A stretch of 64,000 nt of DNA. Origin: Hericium rajendrae. Taxonomy: Eukaryota > Basidiomycota > Agaricomycetes > Russulales > Hericiaceae. Both the position numbers and the translations under genes were made by a program. Within the stretch, counting starts at the first letter, position 1, and every line of letters starts with the position of its first letter. Positions 32,301 to 45,499 of this stretch are shown piece after piece. Under the pieces are notes generated by a model. The model saw only the letters and a list, made by a program, of their open reading frames with translations. It was not told the origin of the DNA and did no database searches. The stretch covers positions 848,501 to 912,500 of the forward strand of contig CM065879.1 in assembly GCA_033439255.1 (NCBI GenBank), given 5' to 3'.

Positions 32301-33345
32301 GAACGAGACCTCGAGGTTGACGTGCTCCCCGCCAAGCCGCTCGCGAAGATCCGTGTCGAGCATGTCCAAAGGTTCTTCCGTATCCGCGTCAGGAAGCGCA
32401 CGTACGGACGTGAGGCGCATCGGATTCCAGCCGAGCCCGAGGTCCGAGATACGTACGGAGTGCTGCAGCACGGTGAGCCCCTTTCAGTACGAGAAGGCAA
32501 AAAATAGAGAGCGCGACGCACCACGAACGACGGCACAGAGCCCTGCATGATGTCCTCTATCATGTCGACGAGCGAGGCGAACAGCCCAGGATTTATGACC
32601 GGCCACACGCCCGCGAGCAGCGCATTCACCCACTCCGCGCTCTCGCGCATGCGCTCGTCTGAGCCGATTTTCCCATCCCCATTGACATCGGCACCCGCGC
32701 GCACGCCGCGTATACGCTCGGAGTGCCAGGCGCGTGCAGAGGCCGAGCTGAGTGCAGTGTTGCGCAGACGGTTGGTGAGAGTGAAAGTGGTGATCAGCGC
32801 GGGGATCAACGCGAAGAGTGGGTAGATAAGGGTAAATGCGACGGAGAAAGTGTGCCAATGGGTAAAGAGGAGTGGGGCTAGGAGAAGGAGCAGGCAGAAG
32901 GTGTACGTTGCGGCAAGGATGTGGATTGACTCCAGACCAGTGCTGAGCACGGCGTCGCGGTGGGCGTCCCAGTCTACCAGTGCAAGCAGGTCAGCGACGG
33001 CCGCAGCGCGCGAGATAATGCCGCACCTGGCTCCGGCAACGCAAGCTTCAGCATATTCTCGCCTTTCTCGTCTTCTGGCACCTCCTCTGGCGCATTCCTG
33101 ACGTTGACGTCCTCACCTGTCGTCGGATCGCGCACGCGCACGTTTCGGCCTTTCTTCATCTGCTTCTGTCTCTCCGTCTGCCGCTGCTCATCTTCCTGCT
33201 TCTCCTCGACGGCAGGCTGCTGCGCCGCCAATTGCTGTGCCTTCGCCTCGGTAGCCCTCTGCGGGTTAATGAGTGAACGGAGACCGGTGGTCACCTTCGG
33301 AATGGGATTCTTTCCCGAATAGGGCTCCGAGATCTTGTGCGTCAT
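29335..33345 (-). CDS. SMP-C2 membrane-contact-site protein (tricalbin/E-Syt-like)
   Basis: Large multi-exon gene. The N-terminal MTHKISEPYSGKNPIPKV is followed by a Lys/Glu/Gln-rich coiled segment. A hydrophobic hairpin comes next (LAATYTFCLLLLLAPLLF; FTLIYPLFALIPALITTF), then an EF-hand-like loop DVNGDGKIGSDE. The SMP lipid-transfer domain follows (AEWVNALLAGVWPVINPGLF; VRISDLGLGWNPMRL; LNMMNIPFVSGFISSSLD-like end). Two C2 domains are next: DPYVTLTYSRLGKPLFSTRI with NPVWEE and VQLWDSDRT, and a second around SSPIFNAGTERFVRDWRTT with VAVKDSRMRENDAVLG. A long charged tail ends at 29335. Expected to tether ER to plasma membrane and move lipids. ATG 33345 is chosen because a non-homologous short extension precedes it. 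Confidence 0.78.
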
Positions 33346-35223
33346 GATGCCGCTCTTACTTGAAAATATCTGACAGTTGTATGAAGACACAAGGTACTGG
33401 GTTGGTTGTGGACGTGAGTGGACTATGAGGTTCGTGTTGAAGATCCAATATATAGAGCCTCGCAGGTGGGGAGGAGTACTCCAGGATCTGAGATGCTATG
33501 ACGTCCATGCTGACCATCGGCGCTTGCCGGTAAGCGCGCTCGAGTCGAGACAAAGTCGAGACGTGACGACCTACACGACGCAAAAAAAAAATGAGAGAAA
33601 TACACCTGAATCTCAATCACATTTTCGTACCAGCAGGTCAATGAGAAATGCCAAAGTAATAGGACTTTATATAAGGCAAGTAGGCTTGAAAGAAAATGTT
33701 AACGTCCAGAGAAGATGACGTCCTCGGGTTAATAGCGGAGCGGCACCGAAGGCGGTTGGACTTCGGTCACTACTGCTTTGGATTTATGCATCCGCGATTC
33801 CAGCTCGCATCTGTCGATCGTAGAGCGACTTGGCTGTATAGCAAAAAGACCGACGGAAAGATGTTTAACATCCTTGGCTGACAAGGGAATGAAAGAGCAA
33901 TTCACCTGACAATGCCATGCATTACAGTAATGAGTAAGCTGTGATAAGAACTTGCGCGCACTTATTTGCTCGCGCCCAAATGTCTTTGAAGGTGAAAGTT
34001 TTTGGCCAGCTTATTGCAGGATAACAGTTACTTGCAAAACCGGTCAGCGAGCTGCAGAGATGAAAGCACCCAGGATACCATCCTTTTGAACAGGGATTGA
34101 TGCGTCGCGGATATCTAAAGCTTGAAGTCAGCCGCTGGGCGATCTGCAACACATCTACGTATGGGTCAATAAAAACACATGCATTCAAGGAGGTCCATCA
34201 CAGACCTGCAAGCCGTCATCCTGTAATTGCCACTATCACAGTCAAACCAGCATCGCAACTCACCCTCTCCGAGCTCGATCAGCAATCGTACGACTGAGAT
34301 TCTTCGGCGTAAACGGTCATCTTGTCGACTGACGAGTATGCATGAGCAGCAAGTGAAAATATGTATCATGTACCCTGCGAACTCGAGTGGGCCATTGAGG
34401 AGCAGAGTCCATGCACCCCAATGCGATAATCTCGGCGATTGAGGTGTTGCTGCGGAACAGTACACTGCATCAAAGAAGATATTGTCGTCGAAACATGTGT
34501 TGTCCATCCTGTACCGCATCAGCGACTAGGTGATTCTTCATAGCGATGTGTGATTCAATGCAGCCGCGTATAGGCAGAACAAATGGGTACTTATGACCGG
34601 CTTGTAACTCGAGGCAGTGTGATGGAACACTTTCAGTTTCAAGATACCCAGCAACGCGCCTAACGCGCCCCCAGAAGGAAAGAAGCTCATGTCCTAAGTA
34701 AGTATGAGGTGGTGTGCGCGTGCAGAGTTGCTAAGTCCAAGCTGTTCGCGTTTTGCATCATGATGGTGTAGGGTCTGCCCTGAAATCCTCGAGCGATGAA
34801 AACTGCCAATACAACATTCCTGCCACGTACGTACCATAGATGTACTACGTCGTCTAGCACGCCACTATCGTTCTATATAGCTTCTTCGAGCTCGCATAGG
34901 GAGATGTCGATGGCTCCACAACCTCGAATTGTGGTTATCGTCAAAGCAGCGCTGCAGGCGTCAAGTTCAGGCTAAGAAGCCAAGATCCTTTGATGAGCTA
35001 CCATATTCGGCAAGGTATTGTTTTAAATATTTGCAATTTGAGCAAAAATCACGGCCTTTTCCCTGAAATGTACCCGAAATGACGCAGATCCGCGCCACGA
35101 TTGGAGGCGGGACTGAATCGATTCAATAGCTCTGCACCTCCTGCTCTTCCTAAGTTACCACCATTTCCTCGACCCCTTCCTCGATATCTGGCGTTCGTTC
35201 TCGACGAGTAATAAGCGTACAAG
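33346..35223. other. Intergenic interval with a possible decayed minus-strand gene
   Basis: About 1.9 kb between divergent genes. On the minus strand, segments at about 34691-34600 (ATG then SFFPSGGALGALLGILKLKV), 34500-34280 (LSHWGAWTLLLNGPLEFAGY, hydrophobic) and 34150-33930 look like exons of a membrane protein. I could not join them into one frame and do not recognise the family, so no CDS is called. Promoters of the SMP-C2 gene and GMD should lie at the two ends. Confidence 0.35.
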
Positions 35224-36620
<1,397 letters not shown>

Positions 36621-36915
36621 TCGGCTTGGCATCGGACTAGTAATGATAGACGATTGTAGGGACGAAAATGTACGTTTTCGTGGACAGACTGATTCGCAGG
36701 ACGTTACCTGACGTTGCTCGCTGCATCCAACGCATCACCCTTGGGTGAGTATACTAACATGTCCATTCACTAGCTATATGAATGGTTGGCAGTCCGCGAC
36801 GTTCCATTACACGGAAGCGTGTTGATGAAACATCTAATCTGTTACAGGTGAGCATTCACCGTAGTTGTAAGAATTCGCACAAGCAGCGTGACGCACCGAC
36901 TATTCGAAGGCCCAT
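36621..36915. other. Convergent intergenic spacer
   Basis: 295 bp between the GMD stop and the end of the F-box pseudogene; nothing recognised. Confidence 0.5.
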
Positions 36916-39900
36916 TCAATCAAACCAGGCGACTGCCTCGACGACTTCTAGCAGTTCAGGCATGCAATCGCTGTTGCTCATGGAACACCCGCGCAACGTC
37001 ACGCTGCGGAGCGGACAGCCGCATAATTTGCGCGCTTGCAAAGCCTCCAAGAAAGTTGTCCAAGCTGCGCTTGTGAAAGTATGCTCGAATATCTCCAGGG
37101 CATAGATGACCGCCGCGGGCAACTGCGACACCTCGTTGTCAGCGTCGGTGGTCAAACCCAGAGAAGGAGCCAATTGTTCGAATGATGTGCTTCCCAATGC
37201 TAGGGACTGGATGATGCGTATGGGGCCAAAGGGAAGCTTTATGAAGAAATGGTGGAGAAAGATAGAAGTGGTCTCTACATAATCCTCGAACATAATCGAG
37301 ACTTGTAGCTTGGTCGATTGTCCTATTTTCAGATCGCATGAGATGCGTAAGCTGGATGTTTCTTGGTGAATGCAGAAATTATCTACGGGGGTGGAAGACA
37401 TGTTGCGTCGCGAGGATAGATGTCTACACAAGGCGAGGAAGAAAATATGTGCTTCTTCGTCAGGTTCACCATCAGAGCATGTGACAAATATGGTGAGGAG
37501 TGTGTTTGACGGCGTGTCGAGGCAACTCAAAACCAGTGCAATGCTAGACATATCCCCTTCGAGCTCAAGAAAGCCAATGCAACGATGTGTGAGTGATCGG
37601 GGGATAGCACCACTGACCACCACCTCTCTGTATTCATCGGCGCTTGGCATAAGCCCAGCCACGGACAGCGAGTGCAAATCAACCGCAGCTTCTAGAATGT
37701 CGAGAAATTGGGTCAAAGTAGGAAGCCAATATTGATCATGGCCTTGCCACGCGAAAGTGCAAGAGAGATCTAAGCTATGGACACTTTTAAAAAAGGTTGG
37801 TGGCAAGGTCCGAGGGATGAATACATCGGTGAGGCTGACGTGGCGAAGGCGTGGGGAATAGCCGGCGAAGATATTGAGTGGGGCCCAGGTTACTTCTTCC
37901 GGGAAATCGTTATTGAAGTCATTCGAGTCCTTCAACGCGAGCACTTCCAACACCGGCGCAGGCGCGACAAGTGCGTTCAAGCAAAGCTTCAGCGGATCTG
38001 AACAATCCTCTGCGTGCGCCATCATTTGAAGGACTTTTATGTGCGGAAGATGATGAACGATGCGCCCTGCATCCTCCACTCCAAAAGTGTGGGAATCCAT
38101 GGTCGCGGTGATCGAGACAGGAACCTGCATAGAGCGCGACAGCATGAAGGAAGGAAGGAAGTTTATTCCGCAGCGGTCCCAATGAGGAACATAGCGGTGG
38201 CGCGTACTACGTAGACAGGCAGTGAACTACGTTACGCACGCTCGAATCACGTAACTACTTCGATCACTACCCAGGATGAGGAGTCGCAGCCAGGAGAGGC
38301 CGAGACAGACAGTAAGTACAAGAGGAAGGAAACAGACCTGGGGAAAAACCCACACCGGGAAAACCTAGTCGGCGAAACCACGGTTGTGGGAAAACCAGGT
38401 AAAAATATCATCACTGGGTAGTGCCCTGTAGAGACACGAAATGAGCGCGAAGGACGGGATGAGAGCCGAGGGCGACAACGCACCACGGGCGCCGGCTGCG
38501 CAGAGGGATGCACGAAAAGTGGACATCCAAGGAAAATCTCCGTGACCTCAAATGCGAACTTCCCGAGGCGGTCAAGAATACGGCGTTCACGGAGAAGACG
38601 GCGCACGATCGATGCACAATCATGCAAGCCAACAATGGAGTGATAGAGGGAGACCCCCAGGGCGAGGGAAAGATCGAGCATGAAGTCGTGACGCAGTTGA
38701 CAGAGGGCCGGGTGGTGGTTGCATTCCAGCAGGGCGTGTTCGGGAGTCTCGACAGCCCGCCGGCAGAAGCGACAGAGCCGCCAGCACCGCAGGAGACGAG
38801 GCTGCTGGGGGGAGGCACGGCGGAGGGCTTCGCAAGCAAGGCGGTGGTCCGATAGAAGAAGACGTGTGAGCGCAAAGCGGTGGGCAGAAATCCGGATCCG
38901 GAGGTAAGGACGGAAGTGGAGCACGGGCTGGCTAGGAGGATCGCCGTGGAGCACGATCTCCGTGCGGTCCAAGAGAAGCGTCGCACGCACCGAGTGGGCA
39001 ACGGAGGATGCGCAGAAGGCACGCATGGAGTCGCAGACGCGCGCGAGGACATCGGACAGCCGAGCCGCGGTACTGAGGTCCGCGAGCGTGGCGTGGACAG
39101 GATGCGGGAGTGTGCGAAGGACATGGAGAATGTCGGACACCCAGCCGGGATGGCGATGGGCGGCAAGGTTGAGGGAGCTGCGGAGGGCGCAGGCGACCAG
39201 CCGCGCCGGCGGCTCGAGGAGCGCGTGATGCAGAAAGCGAAGGAGAAGCTGTACGCGGCGATAGCGCAGGGGCTCGAGGCCGGTTTCGGTGAAGAGGAAG
39301 GCGAGGAAGGAGCGGCTGGAGAGGCCGAGCAAGCGCCGGACATACGTGTGCTGAATGGCTTCGAGGGGCCGGAGGAGGCCAGGATCGACATCAGGCACGA
39401 TGTCGCAGGCATGCGTGAGATGGGGGTCCACCCGCGCCATGTATAGGATGCGGCCTTCCCATGCAGGCAGGCAGCCGATCAGGCCATCGAGCCCAAATGT
39501 AGCATTGGCCAAGCTCTTCGCCTGATGAGCCTTAGAGGAGTAGTGAGCAGCAAACATGTTACGTTTGGTGGAGCAAAATGAGACACCAACATAGGTGTAT
39601 TCAGGTGTCCAGTGCAGCGCGGAGCCATTGATGGACAAAACAGGCAGCCGCGGGGGCAGACGGCCGAAAATCATGCCGACGGACTTGCGAAGGTTGATAA
39701 CGAGGAAGTTCATGCTGCACCACGAGGCGAGCATATTGAGCTTCCGCTGGAGGGCCGCGGGTGACGTGGAGAAGAGAACAATATCGTCGGCATGCTCCAA
39801 ATGAGACACATAGACACCATCAAGCAAGATATCTGCGGGGTCATCGGGGAGGTTGAGGTCGGCCATAAAAAGGAGCCAGAACATAGGAGATGCCGAGTCC

Positions 39901-40300
39901 CCAGCGAGGATGCCGTGTCGAGACATGAAGGGTGCGGAGAAGGTGCCGTCAAATCTGCCCATTGGCTCCCAAGAGCAAACGTGATGTGGCTCCAAAGAAT
40001 AGGATTCTCCATGGCGACGCACCGCCAGCGACGGCAGACGTGCGTCACGACAAGCCAACCGAGCGTCCTAATGTGGTTCTTCCAGTAGGCTCGCGCAGCC
40101 ACATAGGGGATGTGCTCAACAGCCGCGGGTCTGTCAAGAAAAGAGAAGATGTAACAAAGGATTTCTGGTGGTGATCGACAGCCTGTTGCAAGCGCATTTA
40201 TGCGAGCCTTGAGGTTGTGCGAGATGTCGGTGGAAACTGCGTTCTCTAGCTCGGCTTGAAGTTGTTGACGTTCTATGTCAACCGCGGAAAGATGATTCAT
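36916..40300 (-). pseudogene. F-box/LRR-like protein gene split by a LINE insertion
   Basis: The N-terminal part (40300 to about 39950) reads MNHLSAVDIERQQLQAELEN, then an F-box-like core: CRSPPEILCYIFSFLDRP...GWLVVTHVCRRWRCVAMENP followed by ILWSHITFALGSQW. This is the usual start of the expanded basidiomycete F-box family, adaptors of SCF ubiquitin ligases. The rest resumes at about 38145 with MLSRSMQVPVSITATM and continues open for 409 codons of leucine-rich-type sequence (LPHIKVLQMMAH; PRLRHVSLTDVFIP; VHSLDLSCTF; PLRSVTLRGC), ending at 36916. The two halves are separated by LINE sequence in a different frame, so the gene is broken. Both halves otherwise lack stops, so the insertion is recent relative to decay. 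No target-site duplication was identified. Confidence 0.8.
38150..39950 (-). mobile_element. 5'-truncated non-LTR retrotransposon (LINE) with RT fragment
   Basis: Minus-strand ORF (in-frame from about 39960 to 38247) of the non-LTR RT family. It starts inside RT domain 4/5 (RHGILAGDSASPMFWLLFMADL), then the catalytic box LEHADDIVLFSTSPAALQRK, the thumb (VRRLLGLSSRSFLAFLF) and a C-terminal CCHC-like CRFCRRAVETPEHALLECNH. The earlier RT and endonuclease parts are missing, as is usual for truncated LINE copies. The 3' end carries GGAATAAAC (a polyadenylation-like AATAAA) and three CTTC units directly before the host sequence. Boundaries are approximate. Confidence 0.82.
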
Positions 40301-41255
40301 GATCTCTTCTTTGGACGCATCGCTCTGTCCAGGAGCAGCATGGGCAGATGCGTGCCTACATACATTATCATAAGTGAGAGAGCGCGGAATACTCCAGCAG
40401 AATCGAGCCAGACGCACCCTCCCAGACTTGAGCCTTCCATGTATCACGTCCGCTATGCAGACAAGGCCTGCAATGGGATGACTCCAGATACAAAGGCGTT
40501 GCCGACGAACGAAACGTGTCAGTAATTATGTCGAATTGCTGAACACATCAAGTGGTAAGAGATTTGTCCAATATCTGAAGGTTCGTGAATCAGCCCCATC
40601 GACGTCGCCGACCTGTACGAACGAAAACGCGGACGTACCAGCACGGTGGCAGCTGTGGCGAGGATGTGTTGGTTGCACATCCGGACTACAATGTCGGAGA
40701 CACGAGCCGTACACGAGGCAACGGCAGAGTCCCAAAGTGAGGCAACATTCTATGCTGGTCTGCCAACAAGCGCGTGCGGTCGAAATTGAACCCAATCTCA
40801 AAAGCCCTGCGAGGCATGGCAATCCTGGGGCGGATGTGGAGTAAGACAGGTGCAGCGCGCCCGTGATGCATACCTTGTAATTTTGCGTAGAATTGGTCTT
40901 GGTTTGCGGATCGGAAATGTTGCGGGTACCATTAGGCACCCCTTGGCGCCATCTACCAGGCTCAGGCTCAGAACTGGCTCAGACGTCTTCTTCTTCCTCA
41001 CCGCGTTCGTCAAGTCCAGGTCCGTCGACGCGGTGCGCCTCGTGTCTGCGAACGTTGAGCTCGTAACCTGCAAGTTGCCGGAGCTGGCTTGCTCGGTATA
41101 TAGATCCAACGGGTAGGTGTGCGATACCTCGTCTTCTTCGCAACGCATTCGATGGCGCCGACATTCGTAGTCTAATGAGAAACATTTTGATCCAAGGAGG
41201 TTTGGAAGATACCACAATTCTGAATCTGTAATTTAACAGATTAACAAATTTAATA
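40301..41255. other. Intergenic region with weak minus-strand ORF
   Basis: An open minus-strand frame at 41217-40798 contains a good GTATGC donor near 40870, so a small spliced gene is possible. Its product (rich in Thr, Arg, Ser) has no recognised domain and I could not complete a model. The last part is the 5' leader of the tRNA gene. Confidence 0.35.
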
Positions 41256-41362
41256 GCCGCCGTAGCGCAATGGTTAGCGCGTCACCTTCCTAACCCATTT
41301 ATGGAAAATATAACTATTACGGTAGCAGGTGGAGATTGCGGGTTCGATCCCCGTCGGTGGTT
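41256..41362 (+). tRNA. tRNA-Arg(CCU) with 34-nt intron
   Basis: Cloverleaf by hand: acceptor GCCGCCG paired with CGGTGGT (two G-U pairs), D-stem GCGC/GCGC with AATGGTTA loop, anticodon stem TCACC/GGTGG, loop TTCCTAA with anticodon CCT, variable AGATT, T-stem GCGGG/CCCGT with loop TTCGATC. The 34-nt intron (ACCCATTT...GGTAGC) sits one base 3' of the anticodon, the canonical nuclear position. The mature length is 73 nt including discriminator T. Internal A box (TAGCGCAATGGTTAG) and B box (GGTTCGATCCC) serve RNA polymerase III. It decodes AGG. Confidence 0.9.
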
Positions 41363-41384
41363 CTAGTCTTCTAGCTGTGTGATC

Positions 41385-41391
41385 TTTTTTT
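41385..41391 (+). terminator. RNA polymerase III oligo-T terminator of tRNA-Arg
   Basis: Run of seven T residues 22 nt downstream of the tRNA 3' end, the normal Pol III stop signal. Confidence 0.8.
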
Positions 41392-41523
41392 CTTCCTCAC
41401 TTCCTCACTTTCTTACTTCCCCATCGACCTCAGGTTACTTCTGCTATCGGTGCACCTGATGCACCAATAGATGTCGTAAAAGAGGAGTCATATAAAATGG
41501 CTAAGCATGCTGCTCCTAACTTT

Positions 41524-44500
41524 CTAGTACTTAGATGCCTGTAGTAAACCCGCACCCTCCCAGAAGTCCACAGACTTCGACATCGTCCCAGCATCCAACA
41601 CCTGCATTCCTGCCAACGTCCTCGACACCTCTACAGCCCGCGCCATATCCAGCTGCACACCATCCCCAAAATGCGGTCCTTGAAAAAAGTCCAGCAAACG
41701 GAGAGCAGTGCTGTTTCTAGCTTGATCCAAGCGTATATTATGGCCTAGCGCTTGCAAGCGCGACAGCCACTCGGTGTAAGCGACGAACGGTACGCCGAGC
41801 TTGTCCGCGACGGGCTTCAGGAGCGTGTTCCATTGGACCGGCCGAGGGGAGACGAGGTGGAACACTGGCTCGTGCGCTCTGGTGGCCGTCTCGACTAGGG
41901 CGGACGTTGTGATGTCGACTGGGATCCACGAAACCACCTGACGAGTGTAACCAAACCTCTAGTCAGTGAACCAGTGCTTCCAGTCTCTGCACTTCAGCAC
42001 TCACCTCGTCTCGGTCAGGTGTACACTTCAGCATCTGTCCTCCTGCAACGAGGGCAGGAACCCATTCTTTGACGTTCCATCCACCGATTCGGGTGTCTCC
42101 GCAAAGTTGCCCTATCCGAACGATGGTGGTACGTAAACCTGTGTCCTTTGCTGCAAGTGCCATAAGCTGCTCCGCTACCCATTTGCTTTCGGCATAGCCA
42201 CTACTTATTGAGACCTTCGGGTCCAAGATAGGGACTTCTACCGCCTTGCTTCCCGGGGCATGATCTTGTCGATCGAAGGTAATATCAGATAGACAGCTTT
42301 GCAACTACGTAGGGAGGACTCACTGCGAAGCACGGCGATGGGACTGCTGAAGACCACGCGAGGTCCTCCGGGACAGCTACCTGCCAGAGCCAAATCGATC
42401 AACCGGCGAACGCCAAGTATCAGAGGCTCAAACGATGACAGCGTCTGGTTGAAGTCGACTTTCCAGGCTGTTGGCAGGTCAGACGAGTGATGGACAAAGC
42501 GTAAACTAAAACGTACCGTTGTGAATGATGATTGTAACGGAGCGTTGAGTCTGCCCAATTTCAGAACTCAACTCACACTTGTAGGATTGCCGGACTTGAA
42601 CTGACTCGATCATAAACATCTCCCTGCAGATCTAGTCTCTCCTTCGATAGATCAGATATAAGCAGCGTCAACTTGGGGGGAGATAACGGCTCGGCATCTA
42701 AGCCCCAGGTCGTGAACGCCTCTCGTTGCCGTCTTTCCAAATCAGCCGGTGACTGAGACGTACCACGGTTCAAGGCAAACACTCTGTCAACGCTAGGGTT
42801 GCGCAGCAAGACTGCCAGCAAATGACTGCCGAGACGTCCAGTCGACCCCGTCAACAGGACAGTCTCGCTGGCAGCGATCCGCTTGTCCTCAGAAGTTCGA
42901 ACAACCTTCACGGGGGCCGAAGTCCTTGCCATATCTCCAGACAAGGTCGCGCATGTGTTTCGCTTTCTCAATATTTTCGGGCTCGCCGCTGCGCGTGCGT
43001 TTCTTCGAGCAGAGATCTCTGATAAACTCGCTGAGCGCGCAAATAGACGGGTGGAAACGTACAAAGGTGAAGAGGATGCCATGCACCGAGACGCTTGATG
43101 AAACTCGGAGGGCCCGGAGGATGGTGTTGCAGATCCATGTCGCCTGCAGACTGTACGTTCATTCGTCAATATGCCGAGCCAAAGCCAGGATTAAGAGAAT
43201 GTTGCCTACCTATCGTACCCCTGCTGGAACAAATTATCTTCGTCCCGCACAGGCATCTTCATTACGCGCTCCACCGCCGCACGCACGAATTTGAGAATGA
43301 GCGGTGGTGTCCACGCTTTCGGCGGCGCCAGCTCCTCCTGCGAGGAGCTCCGGACGGCAGCATAGACAGCGTCAATCTCAGCACTATAAGCATCGATACA
43401 AACTTGGCGGCGCAGCGTGCCCTTCGGCGTGAGTTCGAACGGCTTGGAGGGGTCCGTGACGATGATCATCTATGCGAGAGCGGCAGTACTAAATAAAGAC
43501 ACGAAGCATCGAAGAAACGAAGTTTACTTCTTTAAACAGTCTAGAATGTGAAGGTGCGTATTCGTTCACCTTCTCGATTGTAGGCCTATGCAGAACTGTT
43601 AGAGCTGCGTATTAGAGGAAAATGATCTTAGGTTGCATACCAGATCTTGTTACGGAGTTCCGCCAGCTTTGTGTCGTCGCTCGGGTCAAATGGCTCCGCC
43701 GGCTGGATGATGGCGCCGTTCTGAAAGCGCCCTCGACCGAACATGAGGGCTGCAGAAACATGGGGGTCTTGCTGCATTATCGTCTCTGGGAGTATAAGCT
43801 GAGTTTATCATTTCATTTGAGAAACAACTGGACTTGCCAAGAGGTGCGGGGTTTGTCTGGTAATCGAAGTATTTATGGATGACTATCAGAAGGCGGGGAA
43901 GAAGCGGACCTTCTCGCCTGTCAGCAAAACCAGCTGATCGTCCGCACGCCCATACACCCTGTAGTGCTCGTGCTTAGTAGGATGCCGCTGCAGCAAGTCG
44001 CTCGTCCGACACGCAGGAACACCATCGATCTCCGTGTTGAACACATTCGGCACATACGGTAGACGGCTCTGCAAGACCTGTCAGCCATTGATCACACAAA
44101 GGATACGAATGACAGACTAGAATGATAGGTTCAAATATATCCGGCATGCCCTCCTGTGGCATGGATTCGATTTGCAGATGCGGCGATACCTTTATGTACT
44201 CCCATTCGTCCTGCTTGGCAGGGTCTCGTATGAACATGCTGAACGCGCCAAACTTGGTCCTATGCCGAGATCAGACCAGACCTGCACTTCATATCAGCGA
44301 AAGACAGGACGTACGCGCCGTAGAACGGGGTCAGCTTCACCCCTGCTTTCACGAGTTCGTCGCCGATTTCCTTGTTCACAGGAGCACCGGCGACGACCTG
44401 AATGAAAGCATCAGGATCTCACCGACAAGTTTGGTACGCATATACGTACGATTGCAGTTAGTTTCTTGTTTCTGCATGACAGGCAGGTTTGCTGGATTGC

Positions 44501-45385
44501 GGGCCCATGCCTTCGAGCTGAATAAGAACGCGAAGCTGTCGTCTATGAATGGACACACCTCTATGTGCGCAGGAACGCGATAGACGAGGTCGCTTCGAGT
44601 AGCAATGATGCCATCCATGAAACTGTCTGGATTCGGGAAGACCGGGGAGAGGAAGGCTTGAAGCAGCCCATCATTGTGCCAGAGCATGCCTGCCGCCGCA
44701 GTCAAGAGTCAGTTACTTGTGTATATGCGGGTCGACGCACTGTCAAGGGGATCAGCATGGACCCCATTGCGTCTGTGCACTATGTCAGTCGAGTCACAAG
44801 ATAATTCCGGGCGGATAGTACTCACGAAACATGGGAAGTGAATGTATTGCCATGACCTTGTCGCAGATATCGACTTCTCTATGGTCTGCAGACGGTATTT
44901 TCAGAAATTCGCAATATGATGGCCTAGATATGATACCGACTCACAAAGAAGAGTGCCCCTTTGCAAGAAATTAAAATGCGTGATCTTGTTAGGCTTCGGG
45001 AAGGCTGTCGAACCTGGAAAGTAAAATTTCAATTTACGAAAGTGCTATATGCGCTTGACAGCTGAATGCGAACCAGAAGAATGCAGAATCACAGCGGTTT
45101 GGTCTTTGCTTAGCTTCGCCAACGAAACACCCTCTTGGTCGTTATTCTCATTGTAAAGGTCTTCGAAGCGAAGCATGGATATGAGCTCCACGGAAACACC
45201 GTCCATGTCGAGGATATCGATGGCCTCCTGGCTGAGGCGCTGCATGACAGGGTCCTCACTGACGAAAATCTGTCGTACTCCCGTCGTTCGGACAAGATGC
45301 GCTACAGCAATGGCCGAGTTGCGCGTTGAGATTGGGAATGGGATATGTCCCAGAAGCCCGGTGATTCAAAACTCGAACTCCCCGC
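41524..45385 (-). pseudogene. Adenylate-forming reductase (A-PCP-R, NRPS-like), truncated and frameshifted
   Basis: Remains of a carboxylic-acid reductase-type enzyme (adenylation, carrier, thioester-reductase). Adenylation segments: GHIPFPISTRNSAIAVAHLV; VILHSSGSTAFPK (P-loop); SDLVYRVPAHIE; YRVYGRADDQLVLLTGEK. Carrier: DEDNLFQQGYDSLQATW with the phosphopantetheine Ser. Reductase: VLLTGSTGRLGSHLLAVLLR (NAD(P) motif), SSGYAESKWVAEQLM (Tyr-x3-Lys), ending at 41524. Defects: an in-frame TGA about 20 nt upstream of the first homologous codon (about 45375), with the first 80 or so residues missing; a frameshift near 44660 (CFKPSSP to VFPNPDSF); and a probable 7-bp insertion near 44475 that breaks LPVMQK-LTAIV. 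Elsewhere introns still fit, so decay is recent. The substrate was probably an aryl or amino acid; it cannot be assigned. Confidence 0.75.
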
Positions 45386-45499
45386 GATCCCCACACTTTC
45401 GCAAGAAACACATCATCGCTCGATGTCATTCCTTCATAATCCTTCCAATCAGCGATCGAAGCACCGAAGCGGACATACCCAAACAATCGCAAGTCCATC

